Shown: positions 50,186 through 60,200 of the stretch, one piece after another | Position numbering within the stretch: position 1 is the first letter of the stretch | How the letters are laid out: each line of letters opens with the position of its first letter | Assembly: GCA_977017575.1 (NCBI GenBank) | Contig: CDRNVI010000147.1 | Coordinates: forward strand, 1-64,000 | Length of the DNA: 64,000 bases | Direction of reading: 5' to 3' | From: Paramoeba atlantica | Lineage: Eukaryota > Discosea | Translations under genes and position numbers: made by a program | The notes under the pieces: model-generated | Databases searched by the model: none | What the model was told of the DNA's origin: nothing | The model's input: only the letters and a program-made list of their open reading frames with translations

Positions 50186-53100
50186 ATGACACGCCTTGCT
50201 CGCGTAGATTCTCAGACGTCGAAAGGCTTAGGTGTGAAAACTGGTCGATCGAAAGTGAAATCAAGCGTACCAGAAAAGAAATACCAAAAGAACAAGGAGA
50301 AAAAGCACGTAGTCAATGACTTTTCGGGCGACAAATTTGGCGAGACCATTCCCCCCACCCCGACAAAGACGAGAATACCACGAATAAGAATCATCGGAAC
50401 AACTACTACCCCCACCCCGACAAAACCGAAGAAAACGCCACGAATCAGAATCATCGGAGGAGAGCCACTTTCAAAGATTTGGGCAGACCACGGGACTGAC
50501 CAGGCTACTCACCACCTGCGAAACGAGACCTCCGAAGAACCGACTGATAGGGGTGAAGTTGCCACTGGCGAACTACACGAATCTCATAAAAAAGATCTGC
50601 GTGACGAATGTGACGGGATGTCGTTAGACAGCGAGTGCGAAGCAGAGCGAGAGATGGCGACACGGAGCAGCAGCTCAAAGTCAGCAGACCATGTACACAA
50701 CGTTGTGTCTAAGTGGGGAAAAGGGACGGAATGTGTAATCGAATGGGGATTCCGACAGAATGCCGCAACATACACTTCAAAAGGTATCGTTGTCGGTCGA
50801 TCTGCTCGAAAAGGAAATGTGAAAATCAAGATATCCTACGAACCTGCTCCAGGGAACGAAGGCCCAAATGGTTTCCTTTATCTTCCTCAGTCCAACAAAA
50901 TCAAAATCTATAGTCTTCGAGCCACCAAACTGCTTAAAGTTGAGACGACAATAAGAAACTTGGAGGAACAGGCGGACAACATTTCTAGTGAAGATGGTCA
51001 AAGCGACCTCGAACCTCTTCCACCCATGGCGCAAATCGATCCATCCTTCTCAGTCCATGTCGTGGCTATCTTCCGCGCAATCATTCGAGGCTATTCCGCC
51101 GTGAAACTCGACTCTGAAAAAGCAGCAATATGGCATAAATTCCTGAACGCACCCCGAGATTCGCTGGCTACAGTTCGTCAAATGTCTCGACGGAAACAAA
51201 GTATAGGACACACACGCAAGACAGAGGAACTATCAACAGAATGCAATCTCAGTGCAGATGAACGCGAAGAACTGCAGGTCGACAGACGCTCGATAAGAAA
51301 CGCATTGACGACCGCCCGAGCTTCGAATCTGGGGAAAGCCACCCGCATCATTGACAACGTATATAGGGACTCTGTGCTTACAGCCGACGAAAAAGTTCAG
51401 AAATTGAAGGAGCTACATCCTGAGGGCCATGCCATTCAAATCCCGGAAACCGATTTTCCACGCATTGGCATAGTAGAGAAATCGGAACTTCGGCTAGCCG
51501 TCGACAAGTTAGCTCGGGGAGCTTCACCAGGACCAAGCGGGCTCAGCGAGAGTATGATGCGTTTACTTGGGGACGACGATGAATCAAGCCTCTCATTGTG
51601 CCACATGATTCGGGACGTTATCAACGGTGAAATTCCGCTATGTGTTCGGAAACGTCTCACTCGATGTCGAATAATTGCCCTTCCGAAGCCACAGAATGGG
51701 ATACGTCCAGTTGCCATGGGAGACACCATCCTTAAAATTTGTGGGTCTATACTACTTCAGCGACATGAATCTTCATTAAAAGCTTTCTTTGCGCCAATCC
51801 AACGAGGAGTGTTGTGTAAGAATGCCTGCGAATCAATCATTCATGAGTTGCTACAAGAATACGAAGATGGACATGCGTTGCTCGCGGTCGATTTCAGCAA
51901 CGCCTACAATACGCCACGGCGCGATACCATTGCACAGGCCCTGACGGAAAACTCCATATTCAAACCTTTCATGCGATTGTTCTATTTGGAATATGGGCTT
52001 CCGTCAGAGTTACTCTTTTTCGCGCACAACTCTCTTTTCGCAACCATTGAAAGCACATCTGGTATTCGTCAGGGCTCCGCTCTATCTTCCATGTATTTTT
52101 GCGCACTTTTACAAGCCCCACTTCGAGAAGTCGCAAGTCTATACCCTGATGTCAAAATTCGGGCATACCAAGATGACGTGACCCTGAGTTCAAAAAATGT
52201 GCAATCGCTCGAGGCAGCTTTCCTCCATTTACGCGAAATCACTGGAGAGCTCAATCTGCATGTTAAGTTTCAAAAGTGCGAATGGTTCCAGAAAGATACT
52301 CCACGAACCGATGTACCCTTGCCGCTGGAACAACTAGGTGTCAACTTCCGTACCGATGCAATAAAAATTCTTGGAGCTTACATCGGCGCAGATGAAGTTG
52401 TAGAGAATCTTCTCCTGCAGAAAATGGAAAAACACAAATGCCTCTTTCGTCGCCTTTTGCTCATGGGTCCAAGTAACCTATCTCTCGCCATTCTGCGAAG
52501 ATGCACAATCCCGCGACAAGATTACCATTTGCGAGTCCATCGACCAAATGCCACCCTCCGGCTTGCACAATCTTTTGAAACACAGGTTCATAGAGTTTTA
52601 CAAAAATGGTGCGGTGCCGACGAAAATGCACTCAAACTCGCAGCACTTCCTCAAAAACTTGGTGGATTAGGTCTGATTTCTTCCACTCTGAAGCAGAAAT
52701 TTTGTTTTGAATCTGCCCGAACATCTATCGAAGAGCAATTTAAACCCATTTACGCTCCGGTAGATATTACAGGCGGAGTCAAGGCAATAGAAAAAGCTCA
52801 GAGCCGCGGAGAACTCTCGCAAAGGCTACTCAAAAAGAAAATAAGCAATGAACATGAAAAACAACTGGCAGAACTGCAGAAAAACACTGAGATTGAACAC
52901 ATCTTGAAGCGCACGAAGGAATCCAATTTTCATCTGGAAAGCACGAGTAACTATGTCAATCCCTACCTCTTTCGCTACACACTCAAGATGCGCTTGGGCA
53001 TCAGCCTGTCAAAAACACCTGCAAAGATTACATGCCCGGGTTGCTGCAGTCAAGAATCTCCTTCCAACATTATTCCTCACGTCGCAGGCTGTTCCCGTTG

Positions 53101-53674
53101 CTCTGGGATGAATTGTACGCGGAAACATTCCCACATTGTCCGCTATCTTGCAGAATTATGCTCCAAAGCAGGCCTGCCTTCCGTCATTGAACCGCGTATT
53201 CATTCATCATACTATTGTACCAAATGCAAATGCACCATCTCCGCGGAAGTGTCAGAACAACACCCGTGTAAAGCTCGACGAATACGTTCCGGCCCAGATA
53301 TTGCCATTATGTGGCCTCACATGGGCGAGGTCCTATACGATTTCACGGTCGTCCACACTTGCTGCACGAGCTACGTCAAACAGACCAGCAACGCTCTCTT
53401 ACAACAAGCAATCGACCGAAAGATCAAGAAATATGTCACTGAAAAAGGCGTTGATAGCGATTCTTTTCGATGTTTGGCCACTACAGACTGTGGCCTTCTG
53501 CACAGCGATACAAAAGCCCTTTTGAAAGCACTCGCTCACCGTGCCCAAGCGAATTATGAAAATGTACGTCATGCTCTTCAACTTGAAATCGAGAAGATGG
53601 GGGCATATACCGTAGTATCTCAACTGCGTGAATATATTCCGAAAGAAAACTGGATAGGAGGACTTCGGTTTTAG
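50186..53674 (+). CDS. Element A protein: reverse transcriptase with restriction-like endonuclease
   Basis: 1,162 aa from the ATG 26 bases after the SL fragment; upstream in-frame codons derive from SL and leader and were excluded. Residues about 55-95 hold two basic repeats (TPTKTRIPRIRIIG and TPTKPKKTPRIRIIG). At 174-255 is a conserved uncharacterised domain (SKWGKGTECVIEWGFR … KISYEP … GFLYLPQS). RT: GASPGPSGLSESMM, NGIRPVAMGDT, AVDFSNAYNTP, GIRQGSALSS, and YQDD at 661-664, so Gln replaces the more usual variable residue. Endonuclease: CPGC…H…CSRC knuckle near 950-975, IEPRIHSS, then GPD (1037-1038) and D1052 in YDFTV. It would nick its target and reverse-transcribe its own RNA there. All core motifs look intact. 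Confidence 0.88.
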   Translation: MTRLARVDSQTSKGLGVKTGRSKVKSSVPEKKYQKNKEKKHVVNDFSGDKFGETIPPTPTKTRIPRIRIIGTTTTPTPTKPKKTPRIRIIGGEPLSKIWADHGTDQATHHLRNETSEEPTDRGEVATGELHESHKKDLRDECDGMSLDSECEAEREMATRSSSSKSADHVHNVVSKWGKGTECVIEWGFRQNAATYTSKGIVVGRSARKGNVKIKISYEPAPGNEGPNGFLYLPQSNKIKIYSLRATKLLKVETTIRNLEEQADNISSEDGQSDLEPLPPMAQIDPSFSVHVVAIFRAIIRGYSAVKLDSEKAAIWHKFLNAPRDSLATVRQMSRRKQSIGHTRKTEELSTECNLSADEREELQVDRRSIRNALTTARASNLGKATRIIDNVYRDSVLTADEKVQKLKELHPEGHAIQIPETDFPRIGIVEKSELRLAVDKLARGASPGPSGLSESMMRLLGDDDESSLSLCHMIRDVINGEIPLCVRKRLTRCRIIALPKPQNGIRPVAMGDTILKICGSILLQRHESSLKAFFAPIQRGVLCKNACESIIHELLQEYEDGHALLAVDFSNAYNTPRRDTIAQALTENSIFKPFMRLFYLEYGLPSELLFFAHNSLFATIESTSGIRQGSALSSMYFCALLQAPLREVASLYPDVKIRAYQDDVTLSSKNVQSLEAAFLHLREITGELNLHVKFQKCEWFQKDTPRTDVPLPLEQLGVNFRTDAIKILGAYIGADEVVENLLLQKMEKHKCLFRRLLLMGPSNLSLAILRRCTIPRQDYHLRVHRPNATLRLAQSFETQVHRVLQKWCGADENALKLAALPQKLGGLGLISSTLKQKFCFESARTSIEEQFKPIYAPVDITGGVKAIEKAQSRGELSQRLLKKKISNEHEKQLAELQKNTEIEHILKRTKESNFHLESTSNYVNPYLFRYTLKMRLGISLSKTPAKITCPGCCSQESPSNIIPHVAGCSRCSGMNCTRKHSHIVRYLAELCSKAGLPSVIEPRIHSSYYCTKCKCTISAEVSEQHPCKARRIRSGPDIAIMWPHMGEVLYDFTVVHTCCTSYVKQTSNALLQQAIDRKIKKYVTEKGVDSDSFRCLATTDCGLLHSDTKALLKALAHRAQANYENVRHALQLEIEKMGAYTVVSQLREYIPKENWIGGLRF

Positions 53675-54095
53675 ACACCCCAGAAGCCCAACTCAAATTT
53701 TTTATTATGGATATTCATATTGTTGTTGTTGGATATTCATATTATTTTCATTAATTATTATTTTCATTAATAGATCTTGTGAAGGTAATCGAAGCGTACA
53801 CGTAAAAAAACATAAAAGTATACGGATTGAAATTCAGGAGGGATTATATTTGAATAGGGATTCTGAACACTAGGAAATAAATGATGCTAAACCTGACTGA
53901 CACATGATGATGGTGAATTATCCAAACAAGTCATGGCTAGGCTTCGTCGCGCCAGACTCGTAAAAACATTGCTATCGTTATCCTTGTACGAGTTCTGTAA
54001 GTGAGGTTTGATTATGATTTCTTTTCTATATATGATTTACTATGTGTCCGGGCATTTTTATACAGGTTTTATTTTGTGTGACGTGTGTGCGGGCA

Positions 54096-54126
<31 letters not shown>

Positions 54127-54129
<3 letters not shown>

Positions 54130-54496
54130 TCCTGTTTCGCGACCGTGTCGCTGTCGACACAGGCCCGCGCCTGCGCCCTCCCATATAACAAGGGAAGGGT
54201 CCACAAGTCAGGCCGTGGTGAGGTCGAAAGACCCGGTCCGGAACGCGCGGATGGATTGGGCGTGGATTGCTTCCTTTTTTATTATTATTGTTATCAGAAT
54301 CATAAATAACTTAAGGCAGGTTGAATTACTAGTTTTGGGCTACAACATGTGAAATTGCTAATTTGATTGCTTGTTTACAAATCATATACCCCCCCCAATG
54401 GACCTTCATGGTTCATGTATTGGGTAATATAGAGGCAATGCCGCGTTTCATACTTCTCCCCCCTTATTAATCGCAAAAAAAAAAAAAAAAAAAAAA
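54127..54496 (+). mobile_element. 5'-truncated LINE tail, second copy
   Basis: From 54130 it matches the last part of 20275-21068 (TCCTGTTTCG…GACCGTGTCG onward), keeping all three potential hairpins, including GGTC-GAAA-GACC. It has an extra ~80 bp before a 22-base poly(A) (54475-54496). It begins directly after element A's poly(A). Confidence 0.8.
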
Positions 54497-54543
54497 TATT
54501 GTATTGTTTGCTGCAACGAAACCTGAATTAAAAATCATGCTTA

Positions 54544-54556
54544 CTGTACCTTGTTG
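54544..54556 (+). other. Spliced-leader 3' fragment (13 nt) at the head of element B
   Basis: CTGTACCTTGTTG equals the last 13 bases of the SL; two more bases match with one mismatch. It lies 40 bases after a poly(A) tail. Confidence 0.6.
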
Positions 54557-54587
54557 ATTCATTTTAATTTTCTATTTTTCTACGCTT

Positions 54588-57146
54588 ATGACACGCCTTT
54601 CTCGTACGTCTTCTCGTTTAGATTCCGAAAACACGCGGAAAAAGGGCAGCAGAACAACAGTGAACAACGGGAAGTCTCACGGGAGAGTTGAAAAACAACG
54701 TACTCAACGAGATCAAAGCAAGACGAACGGAATAAAGGTAGCAGAAGAATCAGGATCGCACACGGAGACACCAGTGAAGGTGAAGAAGACTCCAAAGATC
54801 AAGATAATAGGTTCCAAAACACTAGCCCCGAATTGGGCGGACCATGAGCCTCCGTGTGAAATCACATCGCGGAATCTAATCAAAATCAAAGCCAAGAACT
54901 TCCGCATCGGATCTACGAGTCAATCACACGAGAACATAGCCCATGACGAAAACCATATCCAAGAGGACCCAGCCAAAGAAATGTCCGAAACAGAAAGCGA
55001 GACCAGTGATACAATGTGTCTGGACGACGATGGATCGACGCAAGATCGAGTACAGGAGCTAATGACACAGGCCGGCAACAAATCGCCCGACCAAGTGTAC
55101 AACATCGTTTCCAAGTGGGGCAAGGGTACAGAATGTGTGATCGAATGGGGCTTCCGACAGAACACTACAAACTACAAGTCAAACGGCATCGTTGTAGGCA
55201 GGACCGTGCGAAAATCAACCGTGAAAGTCAAGATTTCATACGAGCCGGCTCTAGGTCACGATGGTCCATGCGGTTTTCTTTATCTTCCACCGTCCAATAA
55301 AATCAGAATCTGTAACCTCCAAGCCACTAAGTTATTCAAAATCGAGATGCCGACACAAAATTTGGAGGAACAAGCGGAGCACATCTCATGCGAAGACGGT
55401 CAGAGTGACCTTGATCCGCTCCCGCCTATGGCTCAAATAGGCCCATCTTTCGCGGTTCATGTTGTGGCGATTTTCCGTGCGATAATTCGGGGATATGCAG
55501 CGGCGGAGCTTGACTCAGAAAAAGAGGCGATATGGCACAAATTTTTGAATGCGCCTCGCGATTCACTTGCGACAGTACGTCAAGCAATTCGACGAAACCA
55601 AAAAGTAGCTCATGTTCGCAACGACCGAGAAAACTTGGAAGCTAGCAACTTGAGTGCGGAACAACGGGCGGAGTTAGAAATTGACAGGCGTTCGATCAGG
55701 CACGCCCTACAGACGGCGCGGGCAGGAAACCTTGGCAAAGCAACTCGGATCCTGGACAATGTCTACAAGGAATCAGCTCTCACTCCTGAAGAAAAAGTGC
55801 GAAAGCTTCAACAACTTCATCCTGAAGGCGACGCCATACGAATCCCGGAAGCAGACTTCCCACGGACTGGCGTTGTTGAGAAATCAGAGGTTCGCCTAGC
55901 GACCGAAAAATTATCCAGAGGCGCTTCACCAGGACCAACCGGCCTGAGTGAAAGCATGATGCGACTGCTCGTAGACGACGAAGAGTCATGTCTTTCACTT
56001 TGCCACATGCTTCGGGATGTCATCAACGGCGAAGTTCCTCTGAATGTGCGAAAACGTCTAACCCGATGCAGAATCATCGCGCTAGCGAAACCTCAAAATG
56101 GAATTCGACCTATTGCGATGGGGGATACCATTCTGAAGATTTGCGGTTCCATCCTTCTACAACGACATGAAAACGCTCTGCAAAATTTTTTCTCCCCAAT
56201 TCAACGAGGCATTTTGCAAAAAAACGCATGTGAGTCCATCGTTCACGAACTTTTAAATGAATACGAAGAAGGACATGCTCTCCTCACCGTCGATTTTAGC
56301 AACGCGTATAATACACCACAACGCAACGCCATTGCTGAGGCACTCCTTGGTAATCCCATTTTCAAGCCTTTCATGCGCCTATTCTACCTAGAATATGGGA
56401 TTCCCTCTGAGCTGCTATTTTTTGCGCACAATGCTCTGTTTGCTACCATCGAAAGCTCTTCAGGAATTCGCCAAGGATCGGAACTTTCATCAATGTACTT
56501 CTGCGCACTTTTGCAAGGCCCGCTACGAGAACTCATGCACCTCTATCCTGACGTGAAGATCCGAGCATACCAAGACGATGTGACTTTGAGCTCCAAAAAC
56601 GTGCAAGCATTGGAGGCAGCTTTCTTTTACCTGCGTGAGATCGCCGCAGAGATGAACCTCCGAATTAATTTCCAGAAATGCGATTGGTTTCAGAAGAACA
56701 TTCCCAACATAGCTCAGCCTCCTCCGTTGGAAAAACTTGGAGTAAACTTTTGCAGTGATGCGATAAAAGTCTTAGGCGCATACGTAGGTACAGACCAAGT
56801 CGTGGAAAATCTGCTGATCAAGAAAATGGAGAAACACAAGTGCCTATTCCGCAGGTTGTTGCTTATGGGTCCCAGTAATTTGTCTCTTGCCATTCTCCGC
56901 CGTTGTACGATTCCACGGCACGATTACCATCTACGAGTACATCGGCCAGGCGCTACTTTCCAACTAGCACAATCCTTCGAGAACCAAGTAAACAAAGTTC
57001 TAGAAAAGTGGAGTGGAGCAGACGCAAACGCCCTGAAACTCGCCGCTCTACCACAGAAACTCGGTGGCCTAGGCTTAATTTCCTCGACTCTGAAGCAGAA
57101 ACATTTCTTCGAAACTGCCAGCAAATCTATATCGGAAGACGGTCAG
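54588..57146 (+). pseudogene. Element B protein, N-terminal and RT part
   Basis: About 853 codons from ATG, starting MTRLSRTSSRLDSE, like element A's MTRLARVDSQ. It has the WGKGTECVIEWGFR…GFLYLPPS domain and RT with YQDD; the RQGS motif reads GSELSS where A and C have GSALSS. It lacks the zinc knuckle and endonuclease. The frame does not stop: it runs through the SL fragment and leader of element C (read as FLYLVALL…) into C's own ATG, giving one uninterrupted 2,063-codon frame (54588-60779). Confidence 0.8.
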
Positions 57147-57151
57147 AGGAG

Positions 57152-57168
57152 GTTTCTGTACCTTGTTG
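57152..57168 (+). other. Spliced-leader 3' fragment (17 nt) at the head of element C
   Basis: GTTTCTGTACCTTGTTG, the last 17 bases of the SL. Its final 8 bases (CCTTGTTG) are immediately repeated at 57169-57176, a scar that may come from slippage or strand switching at the element's 5' end. Confidence 0.7.
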
Positions 57169-57206
57169 CCTTGTTGAATTTTTACTACTTTGCTTTTCTT
57201 TCTTTT

Positions 57207-60200
57207 ATGTCAGAACCTCCCCCGAGGGCGGCGCAAGGCACGCCGTCGCATCAGCAGCAGAACACTGCAGCAGTGAGGTCCACTGGCGTAAAGGAGCACA
57301 ACTTGAACTTTACGGAACAAGCGAATAGACACGAGATTGGATCATGGGACCAGTTTGAGGCAAACAAGAAACTCATCCAAGACGCTAGCACGTACGACGA
57401 CCTCATGTACACAACCCCCATTCCACAGCATATTCCCCTCAACTGGCAAAAGAAGATGGAACACAAAGCGCAAAGCATCGAGAAAAACCCAACGTCAGAC
57501 CACGGCCGCCACAACACGAAAGACGAGGAAACCGCTTTTGCCAGTGTTCGGAGAAATGAAATTCTACGAAGAAGTCAAACTGGAGAGTCATCCTTGAAAA
57601 TTAAGATCAGAAAAGAGACACGACTGAAGAAAACTCCGAAAAAGGTAAAAGTGATACTCCGTAGCTCTGATCTAACGAAGGCGAACCTCGGACAAGCGGA
57701 CATGTCACATGACGAAGGATCGGAGAGCTCATCTGCATCAGGATCAGACATCTCGGAGGACGATCGGGTGGCCGAGGTCGCCGAAGAAACAATGAAAGCT
57801 CCGGACCAAATACTAAAGATAATCAACGACTGGGGAAAAGGAACTACTTGCGAGCTACATTGGAAATTCCGCCACAGCAGTGAGATTTATCAGTCGATTG
57901 GAGAAGTTGTTACGCGACATTCTAGAAAAGGTGCAATCAGGGTAAAGATTTCCTACACACCGCAGCATCAGCCAGGTCCATCAGGATTTCTATATCTACC
58001 TGCATCTCACAAGATTAACATCTTCCGATTACGGGTGGTAAAGCTCAACCGTATTGTGACACAAACGCCATTTTTGGATATCGAAGAAACACAAGATTGT
58101 GACACGGGATGCGACTTGGAGCCTCTTCCCCCACTCGCCCACATCGACCCCACGTTTGCCGCTCACGTCATAGCAATCTTTAGATCAATCCTGCGAGGAT
58201 ATCCCACGCTCAAGCTTATAACAGAGAAAACATCCGTCTGGCACAAGTTTCTAAACGCACCCCGCGACTCACTCACCACTGTGCGACAAGCGATCCAGCG
58301 GAAGTATCATGTGCCAAACAAATTGCGCAACGAGGAGCCGGCGTTCTCCTCACCTGACGAGAAACTTGAACGTGAAGTCGACCGCCGATCAATCCGCAGT
58401 GCGCTTCGAACGGCTAGGGCTGGTAACCTAAGCAAAGCTACGCGTATCCTCGACAACGTATATTTTGACTCGAACCTTAGCGTTGAGGAGAAAGTAGCGG
58501 AGCTCAAGAGTCTACATCCCGATGGAGAGCGCCCACAAGCTCAGACGGACGCAGACCCCCGAACAGGAATCATCGAAAAACACGAACTTCGGGCCGCGAT
58601 AGAGAAACTGGCTCCGGGAGCTTCCCCGGGCCCTACGGGATTGAGTGAAGCCATGTTGCGCCTACTTGCGGATGACGAGGAATCCAGCACCGCGCTCTGC
58701 CATATGTTACGCGATGTAGTGAACGGGGAGATCGCATCGTCGGTGCGTGACAGACTGACACGATGTCGACTAATGGCCATCAACAAACCGCAGAACGGAA
58801 TACGACCGATTGCAATTGGGGAGACTCTATTGAAAGTATGTGGCTCGATCCTTCTAAACAGGAACGAAGAGAAACTGAAGAAATTTTTCCAGCCTGTCCA
58901 AAGAGGGATCCTCCAAAAGAATGCGTGCGAGGGAATTGTTCACGAGGTGCTCGATGAATATGACAAGGGACACGCCATCTTGGCGATCGATTATAAGAAT
59001 GCCTACAATACCCCCACGCGTCAAGCAATCTTCGAAGCACTCAAGAAAGACGGCATCTTCAAACCTTTCATGCGGATTTTTAATCTTGAGTACGGGGACT
59101 CGTCTGATCTGCTCTTCTTTGCCAATAACTCGCTCCATTCGATCGTGAAGAGCACTTCTGGCGTTCGACAGGGCTCAGCGCTTTCGTCACTATACTTCTG
59201 TGCCCTGATACAGGATTCGCTCAAAGAAATCGAAGAGTCCTTTCCAGATGTAACGGTTCGAGCGTACATGGACGACATAACCTTGTCATCAACAAATCCC
59301 CTATCCTTGCAGACCGCCTTTCTACACCTGCACGAATCTTCACGACTTCTGGGACTGGAAATGAACTTCCAGAAATGCGAATGGTTCAAGAAAACAGACA
59401 CTCCATGGACGCCCCAAACTCTGCAAGCGATGGGGGTAGCCTGCCCGCAAGAAACAGTGAAAATTCTAGGTGCATATATCGGACAGGACGAGATGGTAAG
59501 TGAATGCCTAAAGAAAAAGATGGACAAACACAAGTGTCTCTTTCGCCGTCTTCGACTCATGGGACCGAGCAACCTATCCCTCGCAATTCTGAATCGGTGC
59601 GCCATCCCCCGTCAAGACTATCACCTCCGAGTACACAAGCCCGAAGCATCCCTTGAAATCGCCCAGCAGTTCGACGCGGAAGTAGGCAGTATTATTCAGC
59701 ATTGGTTTAATGCAACGGGCCCTACTGCAAAACTCGCCACACTTCCGCAATATCTCGGCGGACTCGGACTTACTCCGTCATGTTTGAAGCAAAAGCACTT
59801 TTTCCAAGCGTCTCGCAAAGCCATTGAAGAGCAATCCAAAACCAATAACGCTCCGGTGGTCATAGCGGGATCCAAGCGAAACAGGGCTCTGAACGAACGT
59901 GACAGCCAGAAGAATGATACTTCCAAGCGATTAGTCATGAAAGCAATACGATCTGAACAAAAACGATTTGCAACCGAGCTGAGAAAGGACATGCGCCTCA
60001 AAGAACTAATGGAGCGAGGATCCGCAACATTTCACCACCTGCAATCAACCAGCAACTACATCAATCCGTACCTCTTCCGTTTCTGTATAATGATGCGCCT
60101 GGGAATAGTGCCAGAAAATATGCCTAAGAGTGTGGTATGCCCGGGATGCCTGACAGAATATTCTTCTGATACCATCTTCCAGCACATTCCTGGATGTACA

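Larger units (their letters stand above)
50145..54126 (+). mobile_element. Full-length SL-headed CRE/R2-type LINE (element A)
   Basis: Begins with 16 bases of the SL 3' end (TTTCTGTACCTTGTTG, 50145-50160), then a 25-base T-rich leader, one long ORF, a ~420-bp AT-rich 3' UTR with small tandem repeats (GGATATTCATATT, TTATTTTCATTAA) and a 28-base poly(A) (54099-54126). A single ORF with RT and restriction-like endonuclease and a poly(A) tail fits the CRE/R2 superfamily. It appears structurally whole. Confidence 0.85.
54541..57151 (+). mobile_element. SL-headed CRE/R2-type LINE, 3'-interrupted (element B)
   Basis: Same family as element A. It is headed by CTGTACCTTGTTG (54544-54556), the last 13 bases of the SL, with a 31-base T-rich leader. 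Coding sequence stops matching the family at about 57146, in the post-RT region, where element C begins. The endonuclease half of B is not seen after C, so this is a deletion or chimera rather than a simple nested insertion. Confidence 0.8.
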
